Shown here: in pieces, positions 48,131-59,237 of the stretch
Position numbering within the stretch: the first letter of the stretch is position 1
Layout: every line of letters starts with the position of its first letter
Assembly: GCA_949752745.1 (NCBI GenBank)
Contig: OX457027.1
Span: 91,657,720-91,721,719, forward strand
Direction of reading: 5' to 3'
Source: Protula sp. h YS-2021
Taxonomy: Eukaryota > Annelida > Polychaeta > Sabellida > Serpulidae
DNA: 64,000 bases
Made by a program: the position numbers and the translations under genes
The notes under the pieces: generated by a model
Databases searched by the model: none
What the model was told of the DNA's origin: nothing
Seen by the model: the letters and a program-made list of their open reading frames with translations, nothing else

Positions 48131-49462
48131 TTGAAAACGCCTTTTTTAATAATTCTTTTGCATCTCTTAGGTCTTGATAATACAGAAGTAATCGCCCATG
48201 TTCCGTGGACTAGTAAAGAGGCGGTGTGTCGTGTATAAGTAAACTTATAATTCGTCTCAAGGCAAATAATGCAAGAACAAAGCTATCGATTTGTTTGATA
48301 ACTCGGGGTACAGTAACAACTCATACCCGATATGGACAATCCATCTTTCAAGCACCTCAGCATGGCATGGAAAATGGAATATGTTTTACTTTTCAAGTGT
48401 ACTTAATCTGAACTGTGTGTTTGAGTTATTCATTTGGGAGAGCTGTGTCATGGTTTCTGAAGGCTCCAGTCACTTGTTCGTGTGTGACGTCAGTTTTCCC
48501 GTCAAGGATTCACATAACGTGTCATGTGATGATTGGTGTGTTTATTACGTAGCCACAGGTTTGTTTTTTTTTTTTTCAGTCGCCTAATTCAACGCGTCCA
48601 ACCTTCGCATAAATAAATAAAATTTACATGACGGGATGCAAAGCCTATTTGTTTAACTATTATATTGTATTTATCACACCAAACTGAGGTATTGATTTGA
48701 AATGATCATCGTAAATATGAAAAAAAAAAAAAATAAAAGAAGAAACCGTTGTCGTTATTTCTTTCTATGAAGCCAGGAAATGGGGATTATTGCTAGATTA
48801 CAATGTTCGGAATCCATGAACGTTCCCATTTAGATCCCGAACAATTGTAGGTTGTAAATATTAACACTTTTATGTTGTATAATTCCTGCCAATCGCGAGC
48901 GCCACGTATGCAATTGTTTCTAAGCTGCCAATCAAACTGAACCTGGATTTGTCTGACCAATCAGACCACATAATTTACCCAAGTCGTGTAACAAGAGAAC
49001 AAGTTGATCGTACAAGGGTTTCCCTCCCTCCCTCCCAACCCACATGTAGGAAAGGTCTTTAGCGCACCAGTAAAACCCTTCTGACTCACCCTCTCCCTCA
49101 CCTCGTGTCAAAAGACAATTTCTTGACGAGAGTTTAACCGTACCATTTAAATAAAATTAGTAGTAAGTCGTAACCCCGTATCCCTTCCCAAATCTTTTAT
49201 TAATAAAAACGTTATAAATTAAAAGATATAAGAAGCCATCTTCGAGTTTATTGAAAAAAAAGCGAGGCAAGAAATCCCCCAGTTTGAACTTGAATGATAA
49301 GGCCACGAAACAAGAATGGGATCTCGTATAAAGTACGCAAATATGCTGGACTTTATCATCCCCACCTCCCGCAAAACTTTGTCACGCCGTCCAATGACTT
49401 ACGGCACTAACGTGTACACATTTTGCCCTCCTATGCCTACGTAGTGTACGCACTGCCTTAGT
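48131..49462. other. Convergent intergenic region between PSMA7 and TMEM42-like
   Basis: I see no exon. T- and A-rich runs and AATAAA-like hexamers on both strands fit two converging 3' ends. Confidence 0.4.
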
Positions 49463-49640
49463 ACAGAGCACCAACAAGCGATGCCCTTGTATCAACACAG
49501 AGCACCAACAAGTGATGTCCTTGTCTGAACACAGAGCACCAACAAGCGGCACTGCTCACAGCAGTGTACTTAGTCCTGCACAGAAGTGCGCTTTTTGAGA
49601 AGTGCTTAGTCCTGTACGGCAGTGCTTTCAAGTTCGGCCG
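49463..49640. repeat. 34-bp tandem repeat (three copies) and CTTAGTCCTG repeats, 3' of TMEM42-like
   Basis: AGAGCACCAACAAG recurs at 49465, 49499 and 49533. It is followed at 49568-49632 by TTAGTCCTGCACAG-type units of the same vocabulary as the array at 50685-51198. Confidence 0.8.
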
Positions 49641-49809
49641 GATGTGGCTCTATGTACAACAGTGAATATGCGCCACTGCGGCGGGATGACGGTTACTGAT
49701 CTGTGGGCGTGCGGAATGACTGGGCCGATCACCAGTTCATCGGCGTGACAAAGGACAGATGTGTAATGTCGGTCATATTGCCTTCTACTGCGGAACGCCT
49801 GACAACACC

Positions 49810-49965
49810 TCAGTCTGATTTATCCTTGTCTGTCCCAGCTGACGGCCTGTCTGTCCGCGCGGCCTGGCCGTGGTTTATTAGTACAAGGCCCATGACGATA
49901 AAAGACGCGCCAATGAGCCACAGGAGGCGAAGTGCCTCTCCAAACAGCAGCCAGCCACAGACCGC
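49810..49965 (-). CDS. TMEM42: TMEM42-like exon 3 (terminal)
   Basis: 51 codons plus TGA: AVCGWLLFGEALRLLWLIGA ... LINHGQAAR, then a short polar tail. The acceptor is GTGTTTCAG|G. Confidence 0.85.
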   Translation of the reverse strand, partial: AVCGWLLFGEALRLLWLIGASFIVMGLVLINHGQAARTDRPSAGTDKDKSD

Positions 49966-52900
49966 CTGAAACACAGCATAAACGACACATCAACAACACA
50001 ACGTAAACGATACGTCAACACCACAACGTAAACGACACGTCAACACCACAACGTAAACAACGCAATGTAAATAAAGCACCGTAAATAGCGTTAAGAGCAC
50101 AATGTAAACAATACAGTGTGAATGAAATACCGTAAATAATGTAAACAACACAACGTAAACAACGCAATGTAAATAAAACATCGTAAATAGCGTAAAGAGC
50201 ACAATGTAAACAACACAGTGTGAATGAAACACCGTAAATAATGTAAACAACACAACGTAAACAACACGGCATAAACAATTCATGAACATATCAGTGGTCA
50301 AAGGCAAAATGCATTCGCACCAAGTGCGATGTTTTCTCAATAATTAAGGAGAAGGTTACTATGGTATTTGAAACATTTCAGAGTCAAATCCCCCAATCAT
50401 TTGTTTTAGTTTTTGTTTCGATTCAAAAGACTCTCAGAAAGACAGTACCAAGTAAATCTTGCTTCTTTTCAAACATGATAAGAAATCAAATCAAACAAAC
50501 CGCCAAACCCTTCTTTGATGTAAACCGTTTCTTTCATTGTTTAAATTTTTAATTAGAATTGTAACTTTTATGACAAAAAGACTGCGAAAATAGGGCTGAC
50601 TGTTTTGATATTACTGTGTTTACAGAAGTGTATCCACGGACAAATGTACGTCCATAATCACACAATAAATGCGCCTACAAGCAGGGTACTTAGAGAAATG
50701 GGCTAAGCACGGTGGGCTTGCTAAGAAGTGTGCTTAGTCCTGCACAGCACCGCGGTTACAGAGAATTGGGCCTAGTCCTGCACAGTTGAGTCCTGCACGG
50801 CAGAGCTTAGAGAACTTATCTTAGTCCTGCACAGAAGTGCGCTTAGTCCTGCACAGCAGTGCTTAGAGAACTTAACTTAGTCCTGCACAGAAGTGCGCTT
50901 AGTTCTGCACCACAACGCGCTTACAGAGAAGTGGGCTTAGTGCTGCATAGCTGTGCGCTTAGTCCTGTACGACAGTGCTTACAGCAGTGTGCTTAGTCGT
51001 GCACAGAAGTGTGTTTACAGATAAGTGCGCTTGGTCCTGCATAGCTGTGCACTTAGTGCTGCATGGCAGCGCTTCGAGATCTGCACTTAATCCTATACAG
51101 CAGTGTGATTAGTCTTGCAGCAGAGCGCTTAGTCCTGCACAGAAGTACGCTTGGTCCTGCACAGAAGTGCGCTTAGTCCTGCACAGAAGTGCGCTTACAG
51201 AGAAGAAGAAGTTGCTCGCCGTGTTCGTGACTGTGGCTTGTAGCGATGACCCGCACTTCTGTAGCGACTTCACAAACAGCGTCCACATCAAGCCGTTGAA
51301 GGCGAAGATGAGGCAGAAGAACAGCACCTGTGAGATGGTGGCAACCTGTAAACAAACAACAGCACCTGTGAGATGGTGGCAATCTGTAAACAAAACAACA
51401 GCACCTGTGAGATGGTGACAATCTGTAAACAAACAACAGCATCTGTGAGATGGTGGCAACCTGTAAACAAACAACAGCACCTGTGAGATGGTGGCAACCT
51501 CTAAACAAACAACAGCATCTGTGAGATGGTGGCAACCTGTAAACAAACAACAGCACCTGTGAGATGGTGGCAACCTGTAAACAAACAACAGCATCTGTGA
51601 GATGGTGGCAATCTGTACACAAACAACAACACCTGTGAGATGGTGGCAACCTGTACACAAACAACAGCACCTGTGATACGGTGGCAACCTGTACACAAAC
51701 AACAACACCTGTGATACGGTGGCAACCTGTACACAAACAACAACAGCTATGATACGGTGGCAACCTGTAAACAAACAACAGCACCTGTGAGATGGTGGCA
51801 GCCTGTAAACAAACAACAGCACCTGTGAGATGTTGGCAATCTGTAAACAAACAACAGCACCTGTGAGACGGTGGCAACCTGTAAACAAACAACAGCACTT
51901 GTGATACGGTGGCAACCTGTAAACAAACAACAGCACCTGTCAGATGGTGGCAACCTGTACACAAACAACAACACCTGTGAGATGGTGGCAACCTGTACAC
52001 AAACAACACCTGTGATACGGTGGCAACCTGTACACAAACAACAACACCTGTCAGATGGTGGCAACCTGTAAACAAACAACAGCACCTGTGAGACGGTGGC
52101 AACCTGTAAACAAACAACAGCACCTATGATGCGGTGGCAACCTGTACACAACTAGATGCTGTCAGAGAGCAGCAATATCCCCCGTGAAACCCTAAATATT
52201 ACCCCTATGCAATATCTAAGCTGGACACCCTTCCTAGAAGTCCACTCCGTTTGCATATATGTCGATTTATGACGATTTTTAAAAGCCTGTCATTTTGTCA
52301 ATTTTGCTTCGATCAAACTGAAACCTTGACGTTGCACATCTTTATACCCTATATGTTGCCTATATGAAATATGAAAGCTGAATTATGCTTCGTTGATATA
52401 GAAGTGGTGTCCACAAAGTCCTATACATGTGCACATATGTCTATTTTCAACGATTTTCAAAAGCCTGTCAATTTGTCAATTTTGCTTCGATCAAACTGAA
52501 ACCTTAACGTTGCACATCTTTATACCCTATATTTTGCCTATATGAAATATGAAAGCTGAATTATGCTTCGTTGATATAGAAGTGGAGTCCACAAAGTCCT
52601 ATACATGTGCACATATGTCTATTTTCGACGATTTTCAAAAGCCTGTCAATTTGTCAATTTTGCTTCCATCAAACTGAAACCTTGACGTTGCACATCTTTA
52701 TACCCTATATTTTGCCTGTATGAAATATGAAAGCTGAATTATGCTTCGTTGATATAGAAGTGGTGTCCACAAAGTCCTATACATGTGCACATATGTCTAT
52801 TTTCGACGATTTTCAAAAGCCTGTCAATTTGTCAATTTTGCTTCGATCAAACTGAAACCTTGACGTTGCACATCTTTATACCCTATATTTTGCCTGTATG

Positions 52901-55826
52901 AAATATGAAAGCTGAATTATGCTTCGTTGATATAGAAGTGGTGTCCACAAAGTCCTATACATGTGCACATATGTCTATTTTCGACGATTTTCAAAAGCCT
53001 GTCAATTTGTCAATTTTGCTTCCATCAAACTGAAACCTTGACGTTGCACATCTTTATACCCTATATTTTGCCTGTATGAAATATGAAAGCTGAATTATGC
53101 TTCGTTGATATAGAAGTGGTGTCCACAAAGTCCTATACATGTGCACATATGTCTATTTTCGACGATTTTCAAAAGCCTGTCAATTTGTCAATTTTGCTTC
53201 GATCAAACTGAAACCTTGACGTTGCACATCTTTATACCCTATATTTTGCCTGTATGAAATATGAAAGCTGAATTATGCTTCGTTGATATAGAAGTGGTGT
53301 CCACAAAGTCCTATACATGTGCACATATGTCTATTTTCGACGATTTTCAAAAGCCTGTCAATTTGTCAATTTTGCTTCCATCAAACTGAAACCTTGACGT
53401 TGCACATCTTTATACCCTATATTTTGCCTGTATGAAATATGAAAGCTGAATTATGCTTCGTTGATATAGAAGTGGTGTCCACGAAGTCCTTAGCTTGAAG
53501 AGGGGACGGACGGACGGACAGACGGACGGACGGACAGACGGACAATCTCAAACCTATATCCCTCCGTTTCACGGGGGATAAATAACAACACCTGTGATAC
53601 GGTGGCAACCTGTAAACAAACAACGGCACCTGTGATACGGTGGCAACCTGTAAACAAACAACAGCACTTGTGATACGGTGGCAACCTGTACACAAACAAC
53701 AACACCTGTGAGATGGTGGCAACCTGTACACAAACAACACCTGTGATACGGTGGCAACCTGTAAACAAACAACACCTGTGATACGGTGGCAACCTGTAAA
53801 CAAACAACAGCACCTGTGATACGGTGGCAACCTTTAAACAAACAACAGCATCTGTGAGATGGAGGCAGCCTGTAAACAAACAACAACACCTGTGAGATGG
53901 TGGCAACCTGTAAACAAACAACAACACCTGTGAGATGGTGGCAACCTGTAAACAAACAACAGCACCTATGATACGGTGGCAACCTTTAAACAAACAACAG
54001 CATCTGTGAGATGGAGGTAGCCTGTAAACAAACAACAACACCTGTGAGATGGTGGCAACCTGTAAACAAACAACAGCACCTGTGATACGGTGGCAACCTT
54101 TAAACAAACAACAGCATCTGTGAGATGGAGGCAGCCTGTAAACAAACAACAACACCTGTGAGATGGTGGCAACCTGTAAACAAACAACAACACCTGTGAG
54201 ATGGTGGCAACCTGTAAACAAACAACAGCATCTGTGAGATGGTGGCAACCTGTAAACAAACAACAACACCTGTGATACGGTGGCAACCTGTAAACAAACA
54301 ACAGCACCTGTGATACGGTGGCAACCTGTAAACAAACAACAGCACTTGTGATACGGTGGCAACCTGTACACAAAGAACAACACCTGTGATACGGTGGCAA
54401 CCTGTAAACAAACAACAGCACCTGAGAGACGGTGGCAACCTGTAAACAAACAACAGCACCTATGATGCGGTGGCAACCTGTAAACAAACAACAACACCTG
54501 TGACATAGAATGTGGGATTTATGACGGTAAAAAGGGGTTTCAAAAAGTATATGTTTCCAATGACAGGCAGCTATGAACGGGACTAACTCCGCTTGTACCA
54601 AATTACGGAGATTGTAACGTTAGGGGATTCTCTTCGTGAACTATCTTCAACAAGGTAAATAACATTTCCAGTTATTAGGTTTAGAGACCTTTGGAGTTTC
54701 TTTCAATTATTTCCTGAATGTAGGAAAAAAAAGGAATTTCTTTCGTAAAAGGGGTAAAAACATGTTTTTTTTTCAACCGGCGGAAAAACTTGCCAACCCT
54801 CACTTTAAGATTATTCATATCGTATGTAAAAAAAAAAACAACAGATCTAGAACAGTGGCAGTTTAGATGTCAGTTTATTTGTTGTATAAATATAACGAAA
54901 ACGCCCTCACAGTATTAGTATTTTAATGGGCCATGGTCGATCCAAGTTCACGGGCCATAAAAGAGGATTATTGTTAAATATCGGAAAATGTACATTTAAT
55001 ATTGTGGGCAATAATAGTGATCATCGATCTAAGCAAACATGTTGCATCTTTACTCGAACTTAAGAAAATACTTATATCTTGGCAAACTACGCCTATGATT
55101 TCTTTAGCAGTTGCAGAAGTTGTGTGGCCGCTGCCATTTTGTACAAGATGGCCGTAGATGACTCATAACACCGTAATGTCAAGTACAAGATGGCTACAAT
55201 ATAGCAGCTGCCACACTGAAAACATACAATATGGCGATCTTTAATGACCTCGTAGCCCGAGACTACTTTTGCATAATTAAATAGTACATTCATACTCTCA
55301 CAACATAACGCCTTGCTTTTTGGCCAAACATTTGCTTGGATGTAACTACTTTTCTTCCGCGGTACATAATAAATAGCGGTAGAGAGTTTTTCGGCACGAG
55401 TGCTAACAGGGTCAGTTTGAAAACAAACTGACAAAAAAAAAAAAACCGGGAAAAACCCTGGTTTTTAAACGTTAAGAGATCTAGTTAAGAGGTCGTTTTG
55501 GATCATTTTGTGGGTAGAATATCTGCATCGGTAACAATTACAGCTTATTGTCACGAGCTTTAATCACTGTACTTCAAAATTGCTTGACAGTGTCTTAATG
55601 TTGACACATCAACTCATGCAAACGGTAGAAATGTACTGACATCATGTCAGCTTTCACAATGACTTACTGGTGCGCAGATGTGATTATCTGTAGCAGCAAA
55701 ATGTAGAACACTGGCGACACACTGGCATGCGGATAACGTGATCTGGGGGGAGAACGCTAGCTTGGCGCATACAGATCCCAATGCTGCACATATCCCGGCC
55801 AGCACGGCCAGAGTGTGACCAAACAT
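49810..55826 (-). CDS. TMEM42: TMEM42-like small multi-pass membrane protein, three exons
   Basis: Exons 55668-55826 (from ATG), 51199-51327 (or from 51345) and 49810-49965 join in phase 0 to about 147-153 residues; vertebrate TMEM42 is about 159. Membrane segments are visible as HTLAVLAGICAALGSVCAKLAF, broken here as residues 4-25 of exon 1, then LFFCLIFAFNGLMWTLFV, then LLWLIGASFIVMGLVLI. Diagnostic pieces are GSVCAKLAF (human ASAKLAF), LMWTLF (LMWTFF), ATVTNTASN (ASVTVTFSN) and LLFGEALRLLW (VLYGECQEVLW). The family belongs to the EamA/DMT-like small transporters, but its function is unknown. Intron 1 is almost entirely minisatellite plus one transposon. An upstream coding exon cannot be excluded, because an acceptor-like TTTTGCAG precedes the ATG by nine bases. 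Confidence 0.85.
49970..50280 (-). repeat. GTTTACGTTGTG-type repeats abutting the TMEM42-like exon 3 acceptor
   Basis: On the minus strand, GTTTACGTTGTG and variants repeat, with a higher-order period of about 102 bp (CGCAATGTA at 50061 and 50163). They run up to the acceptor at 49966. The repeats supply T-rich tract but do not copy exon 3 itself. Confidence 0.8.
50685..51198 (-). repeat. Degenerate ~20-22-bp repeats containing copies of the TMEM42-like exon 2 donor
   Basis: On the minus strand the unit is AAGCGCACTTCTGTGCAGGA with the variant CTAAGC. It begins at the exon 2 donor, TTCTTCTCT|GTAAGCGCAC. The junction string TTCTCTGTAAGCGC recurs at about 50927-50940, with decayed forms near 50757 and 51008. 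The array therefore carries copies of the donor as well as intron. Confidence 0.75.
51199..51345 (-). CDS. TMEM42: TMEM42-like exon 2
   Basis: The donor is TCT|GTAAGC at 51199. Two acceptors 18 nt apart are both in phase 0: TTTACAG|GTTGCC (start 51345) and TCACAG|GTGCTG (start 51327). The shared part encodes VLFFCLIFAFNGLMWTLFVK ... TNTASNFFFS. The longer form adds VATISQ. The T-rich tract before the 51345 site makes it the stronger candidate. Confidence 0.82.
51327..52150 (-). repeat. 38-bp minisatellite copied from TMEM42-like exon 2 acceptor, right-adjacent block
   Basis: About 21 units of 38 bp. In gene orientation each is TTGTTTGTTTACAG, then GTTGCCACCATCTCACAG, then GTGCTG. That is the polypyrimidine tract, acceptor, the 18 nt between the two acceptors and the first six bases of the shared exon. 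Common variants are CATCTC/CGTATC and TTTACAG/TGTACAG. As 38 is not a multiple of 3, all three frames are sampled; several long minus-strand open frames here are artefacts of this. Confidence 0.92.
52176..53580. mobile_element. Tandem-core transposon with seven 178-bp units and 15-bp TIRs
   Basis: TATCCCCCGTGAAAC at 52176-52190 is perfectly inverted at 53566-53580; the outer TA may be the target duplication. Seven core units of 178 bp follow (ACATATGTC at 52433, 52611, 52789, 52967, 53145, 53323; the first is diverged near 52255). Then comes an ACGG/GGAC tract at 53509-53541 and a terminal hairpin. Units alternate between CTTCGATC and CTTCCATC, giving a 356-bp higher-order period. The parts match the pearl layout. 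The element splits the 38-bp minisatellite into two blocks. Confidence 0.8.
53583..54500 (-). repeat. 38-bp minisatellite copied from TMEM42-like exon 2 acceptor, distal block
   Basis: About 24 units of the same 38-bp repeat as 51327-52150, with subtypes such as GATGGAGGCAGCC and AACCTTTAAAC that recur in groups. This suggests local amplification of multi-unit blocks. Confidence 0.92.
54501..55667. other. TMEM42: Remainder of TMEM42-like intron 1; nothing recognised
   Basis: I see no exon or defined element. Short CAAGATGGC phrases repeat near 55145-55200. Confidence 0.4.
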
Positions 55827-55835
55827 TTCCACACC
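55668..55835 (-). CDS. TMEM42: TMEM42-like exon 1 (first coding exon)
   Basis: An exon-like segment from a possible acceptor (TTTTGCAG|GGTGTG) to the donor CCA|GTAAGT. Coding from the ATG at 55826 gives 53 codons: MFGHTLAVLAGICAALGSV ... DNHICAP. The first membrane helix follows the start directly, whereas vertebrate TMEM42 has a ~45-residue N-terminal extension. Confidence 0.8.
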
Positions 55836-56559
55836 CTGCAAAACGCAATCAAACAAGCTTAATCTGCTGATGGCTTGCTTCTGGCAACTTCACTCGTTTC
55901 AGTAAGCCACGTTTTCGTTAAAAAAAGTTTCATATGTAAAATTTAAATTGCGGACAGACGGACAAACTGTATTCCATTGTTTCACAAGGGATAATTAGAA
56001 CGTATAATTGATTGGATGCATCGGACCCAAAAGTCATCGGACCCCTATCCCTGCTGTCTGCTCAGAGTCGTCCTAATGCAATCCTAAGGATTGGGTAATT
56101 CGGTATGTTGGTCATCGCCCAAGGTCAAGTTTTCATACTGCACTGATCTACAGCAGAAGCATTGACCCCTCCCAGAATTTCTCATTAAATGTGTCATTAA
56201 ATGTGTCATTAAATGTATCTCCTAGGTGCAGTCGTGCAAGACTCTATGCTCCCCCATCACCCATCCATCCAGCCACGACAGGCTTTGGCCATCCCTACCC
56301 CCTACCACCCCCCCCTCCCCCCCTATCTGAGTAGAACCAGTCAGTGCTTCTACATTTTCGTTTCATATTCTTCCCGCTTTTACTTTTTTATCCCATCATC
56401 CACTCAGCGCTTGCATTCTCTCGTACTTGCATTTCCCGTCTCAAAATCTATCTTATGCTCCACTTTCAACGCTTGAACTGTCCCGGTATCAAAAGCCAAG
56501 TGACCAAAGTACAGTGGTCGAAAATTTTCATAAAGATCTTATGCGCTGTTTGTGAACTG
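55836..56559. other. Intergenic; short pearl-like right-end remnant
   Basis: CGGACAGACGGACAAACTG followed by GTTTCACAAGGGATA at 55950-55992 matches the right end of the element at 52176-53580. No gene is seen. Confidence 0.45.
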
Positions 56560-56880
56560 ATATGCGTAACAACCAAGACATCTAGATGTGCTTTTTGGGG
56601 ATTTTGTATTTGGACTTAGAATCCCACAATCCGGATGTCAACGTGTACTTTGTTGTCCAGACGATATCTCCGAAACTAGTGACCGGGTCCGGTTCATATT
56701 TGATATGCGCAACAACCAAGAAATCTAGATGTGGCTTATGGGAATTTTGATCGGATCGAAGCCCATCTGGATCTGTAATTGGACTTAGAATCCCCAAATC
56801 CGGATCTCAATGTATACTTTGTTTTCTAGACGATAACTCTAAAATATTTGCCGGATTCGGTTCTCATGTCGTATGCATAA
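56560..56880. repeat. Diverged tandem-core element fragment, period about 139 bp
   Basis: ATGCG.AACAACCAAGA.ATC recurs near 56561 and 56703, with a partial third copy near 56872. Intervening text shares GGACTTAGAATCCC and GACGATA.CTC phrases. Confidence 0.6.
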
Positions 56881-57389
56881 CAAAACACCGAAGACTGCAT
56901 TTCCTACAACGACACTTGGTTCAGGTAATTTTCGAATTTCTCCTGTTTTGCACATCCTACGCAGTTCATTTATTTGTGAACTGATGTTTTATCTACTTAG
57001 TCTAAGTGCGAGGTACAGCACCCGCCTTACTAATTACACCCACGGCGGGGATATATGGCAATCACTGATTGCTCTTGTTTTTTATATTAATTCTGGCTGC
57101 ATTCTGATAACCCTGTAGCCCTTTCACAATAACTGCATCTTTCTTTTGCCATATTTGATTTTCTTACTAGACAGCGGTGCGTGAATGTGAGTCAAGTTGC
57201 CCTGTATTAAAATTTCAACGCGAGGAACTGAAGTGGCAAGCCGTTCCCACCGATGTGAGCTGCTTCTTGGGAACTAATGCTCCTGTCGAGCCGTCTACAA
57301 GTAGCAGACCAAAACCACTTAAATTAGAAATTTGACATAGAAAAACCGTAACACCCCATACTTGAGAAAGAACTTGAGAAAGAACTCTT

Positions 57390-58210
57390 ATGCTAAGAAA
57401 AAATTCTCTAAGTTTTGAATACACACTAAACAGGTAAAAGTGAAAGAAATGACAAGACAGATTCGCTTCAATGTCAAATTTCTCTGCACCAAAGAGCAAA
57501 CATGTTTTTAATAACCTATATGCTACTTCAAAAACTTATAAAATTTTTAATAGATACAGTCGGACCCGAGTAATATGAAGTCGTCGGGACCGGGCAAAAT
57601 ACTTCGTATTACGAGAACTTCATATTACATGAACTTTACAATGCAATACCCGAGTGTTTGATTACGGTATTGGTACGCATTAGCTTTGAATCAAACGACT
57701 GTTTTATCTGCTTAGACTGCCAAAGTGCAATTGCGACCCTTTTGTGATCGCCCCACCATAACGCCTTTATAAACAACAGCATTCAGAGTTGACACTTACT
57801 CAAAGTATGCTGTGTATTTGATTCTTTGTGTTTTAGTTCTTGGCCTTTTATTTAGTTCATATTACGCGAACACATTATGCAGTAAATGTAGTCCATGGGA
57901 CCTTATGCTGGACTTCATATTACGTGAACTTCATATTAGACGTGTTCATGTTATGTGAACTTCTGTCCATAGAAACCAAGGCATACTACATTGGGACCAA
58001 GCAAATCACTTCATGTTACGCGAACTTCATATTAACCGTGTTCATATTAAGTGGGTCCGACTGTAGTTTTAAATTTCAATTTCTTTTATGTTCCGAGTAT
58101 GAGCTGTTTTTGTGATATTTCTTCTATCATTTCTTTTATTCCCTTGCAGTCGAAATTCGAAATTCTTGCGCATTTTATTCAAAACACAAAAAGTGTGCTT
58201 AGGCTTATAC
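57390..58210. mobile_element. Dispersed palindromic repeat interrupted by a Tigger/pogo-like MITE
   Basis: The left part (57390-57556) and right part (58064-58210) correspond to contiguous sequence in the copy at 40050-40330. The 57557-58063 element lies between them. Confidence 0.7.
57557..58063. mobile_element. Tigger/pogo-like MITE, 507 bp, TA target duplication
   Basis: CAGTCGGACCC at the left is inverted at the right as GGGTCCGACTG, with further pairing into TAATATGAAG / TTCATATTA. TA is present on both sides (57555-57556, 58064-58065). The interior is a string of TTCATATTACG.GAAC motifs. Non-coding. Confidence 0.85.
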
Positions 58211-59237
58211 TGTAACATGTTAGTCATAGCATCACGTATGTTTCACGCAAAAAATAAAAGAACTGGCCAGACTGAACTGCTATTTTTTTCTCTTTTTTTT
58301 TCTTTTCTTTTTTTTTTTGTTGGCATATTAAGTGGAGTCGGAATTCAACATTGTGTTGTCACCAATTACGATTTCTTGCAAACAATTTTATATCCTCCCC
58401 CCGCCCCCCCCCCCCCCCCCCACCGCGTACCAGTCAGCTTCAAGAAAGGCCACAGTGGGGAGGAGAACGAATTGGTAAAGTATTGCAAAATAAGGGATGT
58501 TTGAGTCAAATGGATCAACTCTAAGCAACTCCTTCTCCTCCCCTGTTGAGACATTCAGATCCGTCGCGCGAGTCTAAAAGGTTCATGAGACAGAAGGTTC
58601 ATACGATAGAAGGTGCATAAGATAGCAGTCTCATAAGGACTAAGATTTACATACATACAAATATTAAGCTACTGAAATGAAATTATTCTACATGCTGCTA
58701 CATACTAGTGTTCTTCACTCAACCTGTTAGTATAAAATTTAAACAAGAATTTTCTAACCTGTCACACAGTGATATCTGGATTTTCATTTTATGTCAAATG
58801 CATTGGCTTACAAAGGTCTACAAATACACTGCGGTGTAACACTGGTCTACATTTTTGTGCATTCGAAATTTTGATAAACTTGAGCCGTAGTGTTTTTCCT
58901 GTTTCCATATACGCCATAATATCTCGAAACCTTAGCCAAAAAGGAAATAATCTTATATTTTTTCAGAATTTGTTTTGCACTTTTTACAATTATCCAGTAC
59001 CACTGATATTTTCCGACTGCAATGTAAAAATATCTTATACTTAACACTTCGAAAATCGCGTCCCTTATATATTGTTTTGGCAATGAAGACATGTCTGACA
59101 CAGACGGGTTTTTTTTCTTTGATGGTAAGTAAGCATTCATTTGTACAGACTGAACCGAATAACTAACAGCTTTGATGCAGGGACGGCTACGAACGGATGC
59201 GGCTGAGTTCTTATGTGCCTTAGCCACCATGAGCCTT

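Noticed and set aside
50000..50340. Cys/Val-rich minus-strand frames of 87-116 codons
   Set aside because: They follow the GTTTACGTTGTG repeat next to TMEM42-like exon 3 and show no domain.
51109..52151. Long minus-strand open frames (up to 316 codons) rich in CCCLFTGCH and VYRLPP
   Set aside because: These are read-through of 38-bp units, repeating every three units (114 bp). Only the last part, overlapping 51199-51345, is a real exon.
53417..54601. Further long Cys-rich minus-strand frames
   Set aside because: Same artefact in the distal 38-bp block; no membrane-protein or metallothionein-like domain remains once the repeat is accounted for.
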